Assembly: GCF_001617365.1 (NCBI RefSeq)
Contig: NZ_LVJR01000007.1
Span: forward strand, 1-63,270
DNA length: 63,270 nt
Source of the DNA: Rhodanobacter sp. FW104-R8
GTDB lineage: Bacteria; Pseudomonadota; Gammaproteobacteria; Xanthomonadales; Rhodanobacteraceae
Reading direction: 5' to 3'
The notes below the pieces were generated by a model. The model was not told the DNA's origin, ran no database searches, and was given only the letters and a program-made list of their open reading frames with translations. Position 1 is the stretch's first letter, and each line of letters begins with the position of its first letter. Of this stretch, positions 17,768 to 26,659 are shown piece by piece. The position numbers were made by a program, and so were the translations under genes.

Positions 17768-18613
17768 ATGCAGACCGTACAAGACGCCCCCTCCCTGCGC
17801 GCCGCGATCCGCGGCTGGCGCGAGAAGGGCCAGACGGTGGGCTTCGTGCCGACCATGGGCAACCTGCACGCCGGCCACCAGTCGCTGATCCGGCTGGCGC
17901 GGGCGCGCACCGAGCGGGTGGTCGCCAGCGTGTTCGTCAACCCCACCCAGTTCGGCCCGAACGAGGATTACGACCGCTATCCGCGCACCCTGCCGCAGGA
18001 CCAGGCGGCGCTGGCGGAGCAGGATTGCGACCTGCTGTTCGCGCCGGACGTGGCCACGATGTATCCGTTCGGCCCCGAACACAGCGTCAGCGTGCGCGTG
18101 CCGCAGATCACCGACACGCTGGAGGGTGCGCATCGGCCCGGGCATTTCGACGGCATGGCCACGGTGGTGTGCAAGCTGTTCAACCTGGTGCAGCCGGACG
18201 TGGCGGTGTTCGGCCAGAAGGATTTCCAGCAGCTCAAGGTGGTCGAGCGGATGGTGCGCGACCTCGGGTTGCCGGTGAAGGTGGTGGCGGCGCCGATCCT
18301 GCGCGCCGCCGACGGCCTGGCGCTGAGCTCGCGCAACCAGTACCTGAGCGCCGAGGAGCGCGCGCGCGCTCCGCTGATCCACGATACCCTGCAGAAGATG
18401 CGCGGGCTGCTGGCGCAGGGCCACCCGTGGCAGGCGGTCGAGCAGACCGCCGCGGCGCGTCTGGCGCGGGCGGGTTTCGTGCCCGACTATGTGGCGATCC
18501 GCCGCGTCGAGGACCTGGCCGAACCGGCCGACGGCGAGCGCGAGGGGCTGGTGGCGCTGGTCGCGGCGCGCCTTGGCGGCACCCGCCTGATCGACAACTT
18601 GCTGTTCGACTGA
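17768..18613 (+). CDS. panC: Pantothenate synthetase
   Basis: ATP-dependent ligase joining pantoate and beta-alanine (281 aa). It shows the HIGH-like motif of cytidylyltransferase-fold enzymes (FVPTMGNLHAGHQSLI), FVNPTQFGPNEDYDRYPR, the FGQKDFQQL dimer/active-site motif and the KMSKS-like ALSSRNQYLS. The start is ATG 17768. It lies between panB and panD and completes the pathway with them. Confidence 0.95.
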   Translation: MQTVQDAPSLRAAIRGWREKGQTVGFVPTMGNLHAGHQSLIRLARARTERVVASVFVNPTQFGPNEDYDRYPRTLPQDQAALAEQDCDLLFAPDVATMYPFGPEHSVSVRVPQITDTLEGAHRPGHFDGMATVVCKLFNLVQPDVAVFGQKDFQQLKVVERMVRDLGLPVKVVAAPILRAADGLALSSRNQYLSAEERARAPLIHDTLQKMRGLLAQGHPWQAVEQTAAARLARAGFVPDYVAIRRVEDLAEPADGEREGLVALVAARLGGTRLIDNLLFD

Positions 18614-18647
18614 GCCGCCCGCATATCGGGGCGTGGTACCGTCGATG

Positions 18648-18676
18648 TTGCGGTGCAATGTCATCGGTTCGATAAT
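18648..18676 (+). promoter_or_regulatory. Sigma-70-type promoter for panD
   Basis: TTGCGG (18648-18653), a 17-base spacer and GATAAT (18671-18676), 39 bases before the panD start. The same GATAATC -10 form occurs before panB and the isocitrate dehydrogenase gene. Confidence 0.6.
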
Positions 18677-18715
18677 CGCCGACTTTGCAGGCTGTCCCTG
18701 CCGGAAAGTAACGTC

Positions 18716-19108
18716 ATGCACCTGAACATGCTCAAGGCCAAGATCCACCGCGCCACGGTGACCCACGCCGAGCTGCACTACGAAGGCTCGATCGCGATCG
18801 ACGGTCTGCTGCTGGATGCCTCGGGCATCCGCGAGTACGAGCAGATCCACGCCTGGAACGTCAACAGCGGCCAGCGCTTCGTCACCTACGCGCTGCGCGC
18901 CGAGGAAGGTTCCGGCATCATCTCGGTCAACGGCAGCGCCGCGCGCAGCGCGCAGGCGGGCGACATTGTCATCATTGCCGCGTTCGTGCAGCTGAGCGAG
19001 GCGGAGCTGGAGCAGTACCAGCCCACCTGTGTCTACATCGCACCGGGTCCGGGCAACCGCATCAGCCACACCAACCATTCCATCCCGAAGCAGATGGCCG
19101 CGGCCTGA
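18716..19108 (+). CDS. panD: Aspartate 1-decarboxylase
   Basis: Pyruvoyl-dependent enzyme (130 aa) making beta-alanine from aspartate. The self-cleavage site is G24-S25 in YEGSI, where S25 becomes the pyruvoyl group. K9, Y58-like and the NGSAAR loop are in family positions. The start is ATG 18716, giving [16 protein letters not shown]. It supplies panC with beta-alanine and can be transcribed separately from its own promoter. Confidence 0.95.
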   Translation: MHLNMLKAKIHRATVTHAELHYEGSIAIDGLLLDASGIREYEQIHAWNVNSGQRFVTYALRAEEGSGIISVNGSAARSAQAGDIVIIAAFVQLSEAELEQYQPTCVYIAPGPGNRISHTNHSIPKQMAAA

Positions 19109-19125
19109 GGCCTTCTAACGGACTC

Positions 19126-20196
19126 TCAGCCGCGCTGCTTCGCCAGCGCCCACGCGACGTGCTCGCGCACGACCGCCGAAGGGTGGTCGGCGCGGGCGTT
19201 GAGCGCCCCGATCGCCGCCGCCGACCTCGGCGCATTGCCCAGCGCCACCGCGATGTTGCGCAGCCAGCCCGCGTAGCCGGTGCGGCGGATCGCCATGCCC
19301 TCGGTGCGCCTGAGGAATTCTTCCTCGCTCCAGCCGAACAGCTCGACCAGCTTCGCCCCGTCCAGGCTGTGCCGCGGTGCGAAATCCGGCTCGGCGGTAA
19401 CCTGCGCGAACTTGTTCCACGGGCATACCAGCTGGCAATCGTCGCAGCCGAAGATGCGGTTGCCCATCGGCGTGCGCAGCTCTTCGGGAATGCTGCCCTT
19501 CAGCTCGATCGTGAGGTAGGAAATGCAGCGCTTGGCGTCGAGCCGGTACGGCCCTAGGATCGCCTGGGTCGGGCACACCTCGATGCAGCGCGTGCAGCTG
19601 CCGCAGTGCGCCGTGGCGGGCGCATCCACCGGCAGCGGCAGGTCGGTGTACAGCTCGCCGAGGAAGAAGTACGAGCCGGCATGGCGGTTGATCAGCACGG
19701 TGTGCTTGCCGATCCAGCCCAGCCCGGCGTTGCGCGCCAGCGCCTTCTCCAGCACCGGCGCGGAGTCCACGTAGGCGCGGTAGCCGAAGTCGCCGACCAC
19801 GCCGTGGATGCGCTCGGCCAGCTTCTGCAGGCGGCCGCGCATCAGCTTGTGGTAGTCGCGCCCCAGCGCGTAGCGCGACACGTAGCCGGCCTCGGCGTCG
19901 CCGAGTACCTCCCAGGCGTTCGCGGTACCGGGCGGGATGTAGTCCATGCGCACCGAGATCACCCGCTGCGTGCCCGGCTCCAGCTCGGCCGGGCGGCTGC
20001 GCCGGGTGCCGTGGCGGGCCATGTATTCCATCTCGCCGTGATGACCGTGCTCGAGCCAGCGCAGCAGGTGCTGTTCGTCCTCGCCCAGTCCGGTGCCGCT
20101 GATGCCGGCCTCGGCGAAGCCCAGCTCGATCGCCCAGCGCTTGATGTCACGGGCGAGGGTGGCGTAATCGGGAGGGTGGATCTCGGTGCTGGACAT
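19126..20196 (-). CDS. queG: Epoxyqueuosine reductase
   Basis: Cobalamin-dependent iron-sulfur enzyme (356 aa) making the last step to queuosine in tRNA. Two ferredoxin-type clusters are visible: CGSCTRCIEVCP and CDDCQLVCPW. The N-terminal half contains the cobalamin-binding fold, and the C-terminal ~60 residues look like a HEAT-like repeat (RNIAVALGN, VVREHVAWALA). The start is ATG 20196. It is divergent from nnr with a 39-base spacer, an arrangement related to the E. coli queG-nnr-tsaE-amiB-mutL block. Confidence 0.93.
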   Translation of the reverse strand: MSSTEIHPPDYATLARDIKRWAIELGFAEAGISGTGLGEDEQHLLRWLEHGHHGEMEYMARHGTRRSRPAELEPGTQRVISVRMDYIPPGTANAWEVLGDAEAGYVSRYALGRDYHKLMRGRLQKLAERIHGVVGDFGYRAYVDSAPVLEKALARNAGLGWIGKHTVLINRHAGSYFFLGELYTDLPLPVDAPATAHCGSCTRCIEVCPTQAILGPYRLDAKRCISYLTIELKGSIPEELRTPMGNRIFGCDDCQLVCPWNKFAQVTAEPDFAPRHSLDGAKLVELFGWSEEEFLRRTEGMAIRRTGYAGWLRNIAVALGNAPRSAAAIGALNARADHPSAVVREHVAWALAKQRG

Positions 20197-20223
20197 CGGC
20201 CTATTGTAGGCGTGGCGCATGCC

Positions 20224-20229
20224 TATAAT
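20224..20229 (+). promoter_or_regulatory. -10 element giving a probable leaderless nnr mRNA
   Basis: A perfect TATAAT ends six bases before the nnr ATG at 20236, so transcription would start at or within a base or two of the ATG. The -35 region is weak (CTATTG at a 17-base spacing). Confidence 0.55.
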
Positions 20230-20235
20230 CCGCGC

Positions 20236-21735
20236 ATGCCAGTCCACCCGTACAGCCGCCATCTTCATACCGTCGGGCAGTTGCGCGCGATGGAGCGCGC
20301 CGCGCTGGCGGTGCTGGGCATTTCCGGCCCCGAGCTGATGCGCCGCGCCGCCCTTGCCGCCCTGAACAGCCTGCGCCGGCGCTGGCCGCAAGTGCGGCAG
20401 GTCTGCATCCACGGCGGCCCCGGCAACAACGGCGGCGACGGTTTCCTGCTTGGCGTGCTGGCGCGCGAGGCGGGCCTGCAGGTCGAGCTGGTGGCGCTGA
20501 CCGGCGCCTCGCACGGCGATGCCGCCGCGGCGCGCGCGGCGTGGGAAGCGGGCGGCGGCCGGATACGCTTGTGGGACGCGCAAAGTGTGTTGCCCGAAGC
20601 CGAGCTGCACGTGGACGCGCTATACGGCATCGGCCTCAACCGTGCTCCCGAACCGGCGGCGGCGCAGCTGATCGAGGCGATCAACGGCAGCGGCCGTCCG
20701 GTGCTGGCGCTGGACGTGCCCAGCGGGCTGGATACGGACAGCGGCAGCTGCCCCGGCGCGGCGATCCGCGCGGATGCCACCGTCACCTTCATCGCCGGCA
20801 AGCGCGGGCTGTACACCGGCCGCGCGGTCGACCAGGCCGGCGCGGTCGAGCTGGCCACGCTGGGCGTGCCCGACAGCGTCTACGCCGGCGCGTCGCCTGA
20901 CGCGCAACTGCTGGCCGCCGAGGCGTTGCCGCCGCGCGCCCGCTATGCGAACAAGGGCAACTACGGCCACGTGCTGGTGATCGGCGGCGAGCACGGCATG
21001 GCCGGCGCGGTGCGCCTGGCCGGCGAGTCGGCGCTGCGCGCCGGTGCCGGCCTGGTCAGCGTGGCGACGCGCGCCGCGCATGTGTTTGCGCTGAATGCGG
21101 CGCGGCCGGAACTGATGGCGCATGAGGTGGACGGGCCGCAGTCGCTGGCCCCGCTGCTCGAACGCGCCAGCGTTCTGGCGCTAGGGCCGGGCCTGGGGCA
21201 GGCCGCCTGGGGCCATGCGCTGTGGCTCACCGCACTGGATGCGGGCAAGCCGTTGGTGCTCGACGCGGACGGCCTGAACCTGCTCGCCCGCGAGCCGCGC
21301 CGATTCGGCGCGCCGACCGTGCTGACGCCGCACCCGGGCGAGGCGGCGCGGCTGCTCGGGGTGGCCACCGCCGTCGTGGAGCAGGATCGTTTCGCCGCGG
21401 CACGCGAACTGGCGCGCAGGCATGGCGCGGTCGTCGTGCTGAAGGGCGCCGGCAGCCTGATCGCCGATCCGGATGGACGTCTGGACGTCTGTCCGTGGGG
21501 CAACCCCGGCATGGCCTCGGGCGGCATGGGCGACCTGCTCACCGGCGTCGTGGCCGCCTTGCTGGCGCAGGGTTGCAGCGCATGGCAGGCTGCCTGCCTC
21601 GGCGTGGGCCTGCACGCGCGCGCCGGCGATTGCGCCGCGCGGCAAGGCGAACGCGGCATGCTGGCCGGCGACCTGCTGGCCCCGCTGCGGGCCTTGGGCA
21701 ATGGCTTGGCGGAAAGCGGGTTCGGGCATGACTGA
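20236..21735 (+). CDS. nnr: Bifunctional NAD(P)H-hydrate repair enzyme Nnr
   Basis: Fused metabolite-repair enzyme, 499 aa. The N-terminal NAD(P)HX epimerase domain (about 1-215) shows IHGGPGNNGGDGF and the LDVPSGLDTD metal site. The C-terminal ADP-dependent NAD(P)HX dehydratase domain (about 225-499, ribokinase-like) shows GNYGHVLVIGG, LTPHPGEAARL and NPGMASGGMGDLLTG with the catalytic aspartate. The start is ATG 20236. The last eight bases overlap tsaE. Confidence 0.94.
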   Translation: MPVHPYSRHLHTVGQLRAMERAALAVLGISGPELMRRAALAALNSLRRRWPQVRQVCIHGGPGNNGGDGFLLGVLAREAGLQVELVALTGASHGDAAAARAAWEAGGGRIRLWDAQSVLPEAELHVDALYGIGLNRAPEPAAAQLIEAINGSGRPVLALDVPSGLDTDSGSCPGAAIRADATVTFIAGKRGLYTGRAVDQAGAVELATLGVPDSVYAGASPDAQLLAAEALPPRARYANKGNYGHVLVIGGEHGMAGAVRLAGESALRAGAGLVSVATRAAHVFALNAARPELMAHEVDGPQSLAPLLERASVLALGPGLGQAAWGHALWLTALDAGKPLVLDADGLNLLAREPRRFGAPTVLTPHPGEAARLLGVATAVVEQDRFAAARELARRHGAVVVLKGAGSLIADPDGRLDVCPWGNPGMASGGMGDLLTGVVAALLAQGCSAWQAACLGVGLHARAGDCAARQGERGMLAGDLLAPLRALGNGLAESGFGHD

Positions 21736-22201
21736 GCAAGCCGAGGGACCGTGGCCGCTGCCCGACGAGGCCGCCACCGCCGCGCTGGCCGCGCGTCTGG
21801 CACAGGCGCTGGACGCTGGCCTGGTGCTCTACCTGCACGGCCCGCTGGGTGCCGGCAAGACCAGCTTCGCCCGCGCCCTGCTGACGGCCATGGGGGTGGG
21901 CGAGCGGGTCAAGAGCCCGACCTACAGCCTGATCGAGGGCTATGCGACGCGCGACCGGCCGGCCTGGCACCTGGACCTGTACCGGATCGCCGATCCCGGC
22001 GAACTGGAGTGGCTGGGCCTGGATGCGTTGGCCGACCCGGCCGCGCTGGTGCTGGTGGAGTGGCCCGAGCGCGGTGCGGGCGCGCTGCCGGCGGCGGATC
22101 TCGAACTGCGGCTCGACTATGTCGGTGCGGGCCGGCAGGCCGCCTGGCAGGCGTTCACCGGCCGTGGCGAGCGCTTGCTGGCGCGCCTGGCTAAGTGCTG
22201 A
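21728..22201 (+). CDS. tsaE: tRNA threonylcarbamoyladenosine synthesis ATPase TsaE
   Basis: P-loop ATPase (157 aa) that works with TsaB and TsaD in t6A37 tRNA modification. Walker A is GPLGAGKTSFAR; VKSPTYSLIEGY and HLDLYRIADPGELEWLGLD are the family signatures. The ATG overlaps the nnr stop by eight bases, indicating coupling. The order nnr-tsaE-amidase-mutL is the conserved gammaproteobacterial block. Confidence 0.94.
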   Translation: MTEQAEGPWPLPDEAATAALAARLAQALDAGLVLYLHGPLGAGKTSFARALLTAMGVGERVKSPTYSLIEGYATRDRPAWHLDLYRIADPGELEWLGLDALADPAALVLVEWPERGAGALPAADLELRLDYVGAGRQAAWQAFTGRGERLLARLAKC

Positions 22202-22356
22202 TTTTCTTTGGAAATTGTCGATCCGGCGGTGCCGGCGAGGAACTGCCGGAAAGATGCGGCTGGCCACCCGTAACTTGATACGACCTGACAAATAGCTTGC
22301 AGGTCATGGATATTCAAGGGAAAACCCTCTTGCATTCCATGCAGGGCTGCGTTTCA

Positions 22357-23877
22357 ATGCGGCCCATGAGGGGCTGCCTGAACAACTGGGGTGGGGTTGT
22401 CGCTGTCGCGATCATGGCGGCGCTGCCACTGTGCGCGTTGCGCGCCGCCGACGTGAAAGGTGCCCGGGTCTGGGCCGGCCCCGAATACACCCGCGTGGTA
22501 CTCGATGCCACCGGCCCGCTCCGCTACACGGTCGACCGGAAGGATGGCCAGGTGGTGGTCGACCTGCCCGGCAGCCGTGCTGCCCGTGATTTCTCCAGTC
22601 CGGCCGCGCGGGGCCTGTTCCGCGGCATGAGCCATGCCCGCATCGGCGACAGCCTGCAGCTGACCGCGCAGGTCGCCCCCGCCAGCAAGCTGAAAAGTTT
22701 CGTGCTGAAGCCGGCCAGCGGTTCGGACTACCGGCTGGTGCTGGATCTGTACCCCGGCAACGACGGCGCCATGGCTTCTGTTGCGGAGGTCGCGCCCAAG
22801 GCTGCCGACAAGGCTGCGCCCCCGCCGGTGGCGGCCGTTCCCGCGGCCGCCACGGCACCGGTTCCGCAGTACAGCAACCCGACGCACAGCCGTCGCGTGG
22901 CGGCCGAGCAGGCGGCGGCGATGCTCAACGGCCAGCGCCAGGTGGTGGTGGCGATCGATGCCGGCCACGGCGGCAAGGACCAGGGCGCGCACGGCCCCGG
23001 CGGCACCCTCGAGAAGAACGTCACGCTGTCGGTGGCCCGCAACCTGGCGGCGGAGATCAATCGCCAGCCCGGCATGAAGGCGGTGCTGACCCGCGACAGC
23101 GACTACTTCATTCCGCTGAAACGGCGCTACCAGATCGCCCGCGAGCACAACGCCGACCTGTTCGTGTCGATCCACGCCGACTCCTTCGTCAACGACGACG
23201 CCCGCGGCTCGTCGGTCTGGGTGCTGTCGCCGCGCGGCAAGACCAGCGAGGCCGCGCGCTGGCTGGCCGACCGCGAGAACCGCGCCGACCTGATCGGCGG
23301 CACCACGCTGGACGACAAGGACGACAGCTTGGCCAAGGTGCTGCTGGACCTGCAGCAGGGCTGGGCGATGCAGGCCAGCGACGTGGTCGCCGGCAACGTG
23401 CTCAAGGCGCTGGGCCAGCTGGGGCCGACCCACCGCGGCTATGTCGAGCGCGCGAACTTCGTGGTGCTGCGCTCGCCCGACGTGCCGTCGATCCTGGTCG
23501 AGACCGCGTTCATCAGTAATCCGGCCGAGGAGCGCAAGCTACGCGATCCGACGCACCAGAAGAAGCTGGCCGAGGCGGTGATGGACGGCGTGAAGAACTA
23601 CTTCGAATCCACCCCGCCGCCGGGTACCTGGTTTGCCGCCGAGGCTGCCCGCCGCAGCGGCGTCCGGCTGGCGTCCCGCGACGATGCGGGCGCTGCGGAG
23701 GATGTCGCGCAGCGCGTCGGGCCGCCCGCGCGCGACGTGCACAAGGTCGGCCGCGGCGAAAGCCTGGGCAGCATCGCGCGGCAGTATGGCGTCAGCGTCA
23801 GCGCGCTGAAGAGCGCGAACCAGATCAACAGCAACACGGTCCGCGCCGGCACCACGCTGACCATCCCCGCCGGCTGA
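22357..23877 (+). CDS. amiC: N-acetylmuramoyl-L-alanine amidase, AMIN-Amidase_3-LysM
   Basis: Periplasmic septal peptidoglycan amidase, 506 aa from ATG 22357. A signal peptide (MRPMRGCLNNWG then a hydrophobic run to ALRAAD) is followed by an AMIN targeting domain (about 30-135), a low-complexity Ala/Pro linker, the zinc Amidase_3 domain (about 190-415; ligands in IDAGHGG, LEKNV and SIHADSF, catalytic Glu in ILVETAFISNP) and a C-terminal LysM domain (VHKVGRGESLGSIARQYGVS). In-frame starts at 22306 and 22339 would lengthen the signal peptide. The LysM tail is typical of AmiB/AmiC outside enterics. Confidence 0.9.
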   Translation: MRPMRGCLNNWGGVVAVAIMAALPLCALRAADVKGARVWAGPEYTRVVLDATGPLRYTVDRKDGQVVVDLPGSRAARDFSSPAARGLFRGMSHARIGDSLQLTAQVAPASKLKSFVLKPASGSDYRLVLDLYPGNDGAMASVAEVAPKAADKAAPPPVAAVPAAATAPVPQYSNPTHSRRVAAEQAAAMLNGQRQVVVAIDAGHGGKDQGAHGPGGTLEKNVTLSVARNLAAEINRQPGMKAVLTRDSDYFIPLKRRYQIAREHNADLFVSIHADSFVNDDARGSSVWVLSPRGKTSEAARWLADRENRADLIGGTTLDDKDDSLAKVLLDLQQGWAMQASDVVAGNVLKALGQLGPTHRGYVERANFVVLRSPDVPSILVETAFISNPAEERKLRDPTHQKKLAEAVMDGVKNYFESTPPPGTWFAAEAARRSGVRLASRDDAGAAEDVAQRVGPPARDVHKVGRGESLGSIARQYGVSVSALKSANQINSNTVRAGTTLTIPAG

Positions 23878-23921
23878 CCGCCGCCCGCGGCATGGCCCGC
23901 GTTCGCTGCTAAAGTTGGCGG

Positions 23922-25718
23922 ATGGCAGTCATCCGTCCGCTTTCCCCCGAGCTCATCAACCAGATCGCCGCCGGCGAAGTCATCGACCGGCCGTCCTCGG
24001 TGGTCAAGGAACTGGTCGAGAACAGCCTCGATGCCGGCGCCACGCGCATCGAGGTGGACATCGAGGCCGGCGGGGCGCGGCTGATCCGCGTGCGCGACGA
24101 CGGCGGCGGCATCCATGCCGACGAGTTGCCGCTGGCGGTGGCCGCGCACGCCACCAGCAAGATCGGCAGCTTCGACGACCTGGAGCATGTCGCCAGCATG
24201 GGTTTCCGCGGCGAGGCGCTGGCCTCGATGTCGTCGGTGTCGCGCTTCGCGCTCGTCTCGCGCGTGCGCGGCGAGGATGGCGCGTTCCGCATCGAGGTCG
24301 ATGGCGGCCGGCTGCACGCGGCGCGCCCGGCGCAGCATCCGCCGGGCAGCAGCGTCGAGGTGCGCGACCTGTTCTACAACGTGCCGGCGCGCAAGAAGTT
24401 CATGCGCGCCGAGCGCACCGAGTTCGCGCACATCGACGACTTGCTGAAGTCGCTGGCGCTGGCGCGCAGCTCGGTGGAGTTCCGGCTCGGCCACAACGGC
24501 AAGCCGGTGCGCGTCTGGAAGGCCGCGCGGGACGAGCAGGCGCAGTTGCAGCGGGTGGCCGAGGTGCTCGGCGAGGATTTCCCGGCGCAGAGCCTGCGCA
24601 TCGACCACGCGGCGGCCGGGCTGCACCTGTCCGGCTGGGTCGGCCTGCCGACGGCGTCGCGGGCACAGGCCGACGCGCAGTACTTCTACGTCAACGGCCG
24701 GCTGGTGCGCGATCGCATCGTCGCGCACGCCGTGCGCCAGGCGTACGCCGACGTGCTGTTCCATGGCCGCCATCCGGCCTTCGTGCTGTACCTGGAGCTC
24801 GACCCGGCCGGCGTCGACGTGAACGTGCATCCGGCCAAGCACGAGGTGCGCTTTCGCGAGCAGCGGCTAGTGCACGACTTCCTGTTCCGCACCCTGCACG
24901 AGGCGCTGGCGCAGACGCGCGCGGGGCTGGGCACGCCGCCGGCGCCGGAAACCTCGCCGGCTGCCGGTCATGCGTACGCGTCGTCCGCTCCGGCGAGCTG
25001 GCCCGGCCAGTTCAGCCAGAGCAGGCTCAGCCTGGGCACGCGCGAGAGCCCGATGGCCGAATACGCCGCGCTGCTCGGCGCGCCGTCGCCGCCCGTCGCT
25101 GTCGCGCCGATGCCGGCCGCGGAGGAGGGCGAGGCGCCGCCGCTGGGCTACGCGATCGCGCAGCTCAAGAGCATCTACGTGCTGGCCGAGAATGCGCACG
25201 GCCTGGTGCTGGTGGACATGCACGCGGCGCACGAGCGGATCACCTACGAGAAGCTGAAGTCCGGCCGCGCCTGCAGCAACCTGCGCTCGCAGATGCTGCT
25301 GGTGCCGCTCTCCATCGCGGTCAGCGCGAAGGAGGCGGCGGCCGCCGAGGAACATGCCGAGGCGCTGGCCGAATGGGGCCTGGAACTGTCGCGCAGCGGT
25401 CCGGCGACGATCGTGGTGCGGCGCATCCCGGCGCTGCTGGAAGGCGCCGACGTGGGCCAGCTCAGCCGCGACGTGTTGTCCGAACTGGCCCAGCACGGCA
25501 GCTCGCGCCGCCTGCAGGAGCTGGAGAACGAATTGCTCTCCACCATGGCCTGCCACGGTTCCGTGCGCGCGGGGCGCCGCCTGACCCTTCCCGAGATGAA
25601 TGCACTGCTGCGCGAGATGGAGGCGACCGAACGCTCCGGGCAATGCAATCATGGGCGTCCGACCTGGGTCCAGCTCGGCCTTGCCGAGCTGGACAGGTTG
25701 TTCATGCGCGGCCGTTGA
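23922..25718 (+). CDS. mutL: DNA mismatch repair protein MutL
   Basis: 598-aa GHKL ATPase and mismatch-repair matchmaker. The N-terminal ATPase motifs are [25 protein letters not shown] and [13 protein letters not shown]; the transducer domain carries the ATP-contacting [11 protein letters not shown]. After a Pro/Ala-rich linker (about 330-410) the C-terminal domain shows [12 protein letters not shown], matching the DQHAx2Ex4E endonuclease motif except for Met in place of Gln, plus ACHGSVRAG and CNHGRPT. This suggests a MutL with intrinsic nicking activity, as in MutH-lacking bacteria. A TAAAGT 6 bases upstream of the ATG may give a leaderless mRNA. Confidence 0.95.
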   Translation: MAVIRPLSPELINQIAAGEVIDRPSSVVKELVENSLDAGATRIEVDIEAGGARLIRVRDDGGGIHADELPLAVAAHATSKIGSFDDLEHVASMGFRGEALASMSSVSRFALVSRVRGEDGAFRIEVDGGRLHAARPAQHPPGSSVEVRDLFYNVPARKKFMRAERTEFAHIDDLLKSLALARSSVEFRLGHNGKPVRVWKAARDEQAQLQRVAEVLGEDFPAQSLRIDHAAAGLHLSGWVGLPTASRAQADAQYFYVNGRLVRDRIVAHAVRQAYADVLFHGRHPAFVLYLELDPAGVDVNVHPAKHEVRFREQRLVHDFLFRTLHEALAQTRAGLGTPPAPETSPAAGHAYASSAPASWPGQFSQSRLSLGTRESPMAEYAALLGAPSPPVAVAPMPAAEEGEAPPLGYAIAQLKSIYVLAENAHGLVLVDMHAAHERITYEKLKSGRACSNLRSQMLLVPLSIAVSAKEAAAAEEHAEALAEWGLELSRSGPATIVVRRIPALLEGADVGQLSRDVLSELAQHGSSRRLQELENELLSTMACHGSVRAGRRLTLPEMNALLREMEATERSGQCNHGRPTWVQLGLAELDRLFMRGR

Positions 25719-25750
25719 CGCGCCTTCGGAAAGTTCTGCTGGAGATATCG

Positions 25751-26659
25751 ATGATACGTACCAGCCTGTTTGTCGTCGCCGCCATTTTGGGAGTCGCTAC
25801 CGTGCAAGCCGCCAACCTCGACAACTACAGGCAAAGTGTGGAGCAGTGGCGTGCCGGCCGGCTCGAGCGGCTCACCGCGGCGGACGGCTGGCTCAGCCTG
25901 ATCGGCCTGGAGTGGCTGCAGCCGGGTGCGAACCGCATCGGCAGCGCGGCCGACAACGACATCGTGCTGGGCGCCGGTCCTGCGCACCTGGGCACGGTGA
26001 CGCTTGCCGCCGACGGCGGCCTGCACATCACGTTGGACAAGGACAGCGGCGCCACCATCGACGGCAAGGCCATCGCCGAAGCGGCGCTGGTGGACGACGC
26101 GCACGCCGCCGCCGGTGCCGCGCCGACCAGGGTGGCCTTCGGCAGCGCGAGCTTCTACGTGATCGACCGCGACGGCCGCAAGGGGCTGCGGGTAAAGGAT
26201 GCGGAAGCGCCGACGCGCAAGCATTTCCTCGGCATCGACGCGTTCCCGGTCGACCCGTCGTGGCGGATCGAGGCGAGCTGGGTGCCGGCGCAGCCGGGCG
26301 AGACGCTGGAGATGGGCACGGTGATCGGCACCATCGACAAGTACCCGGTGCCGGGCAAGCTGGAATTCACCCGCGACGGCAAGCGCTTCGAGGTCCTGCC
26401 GGTGATCGAGGTGCCGGGCGATGCGCAGTACTTCGTCGTGTTCGCCGACCGCACCAGCGGCAAGGAAACCTACGGTGCCGCGCGCTTCCTGTACGTCGAC
26501 CCGCCGCAGGACGGCAAGGTGGTGCTGGACTTCAACAAGGCCTACAACCCGCCGTGCGCATTCACCCCGTTCGCCACCTGCCCGCTGGCGCCGCCGGAGA
26601 ACCGGCTGGACTTGCGCGTCACCGCCGGCGAGAAGAACTATCGTGGCTCGCATCGCTGA
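25751..26659 (+). CDS. DUF1684 family protein, first copy
   Basis: A 302-aa secreted or periplasmic protein of unknown function with a signal peptide ending near VQAAN. The core pattern (WLSLIGLEWLQPGANRIGS, PSWRIEASWVP, TYGAARFLYVDPP, NPPCAFTPFATCPLAPPENR) is that of DUF1684. GGAGATATCG precedes the ATG at 25751. Its last 17 bases overlap the start of a second copy. It sits where miaA often follows mutL in other gammaproteobacteria. Confidence 0.8.
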   Translation: MIRTSLFVVAAILGVATVQAANLDNYRQSVEQWRAGRLERLTAADGWLSLIGLEWLQPGANRIGSAADNDIVLGAGPAHLGTVTLAADGGLHITLDKDSGATIDGKAIAEAALVDDAHAAAGAAPTRVAFGSASFYVIDRDGRKGLRVKDAEAPTRKHFLGIDAFPVDPSWRIEASWVPAQPGETLEMGTVIGTIDKYPVPGKLEFTRDGKRFEVLPVIEVPGDAQYFVVFADRTSGKETYGAARFLYVDPPQDGKVVLDFNKAYNPPCAFTPFATCPLAPPENRLDLRVTAGEKNYRGSHR

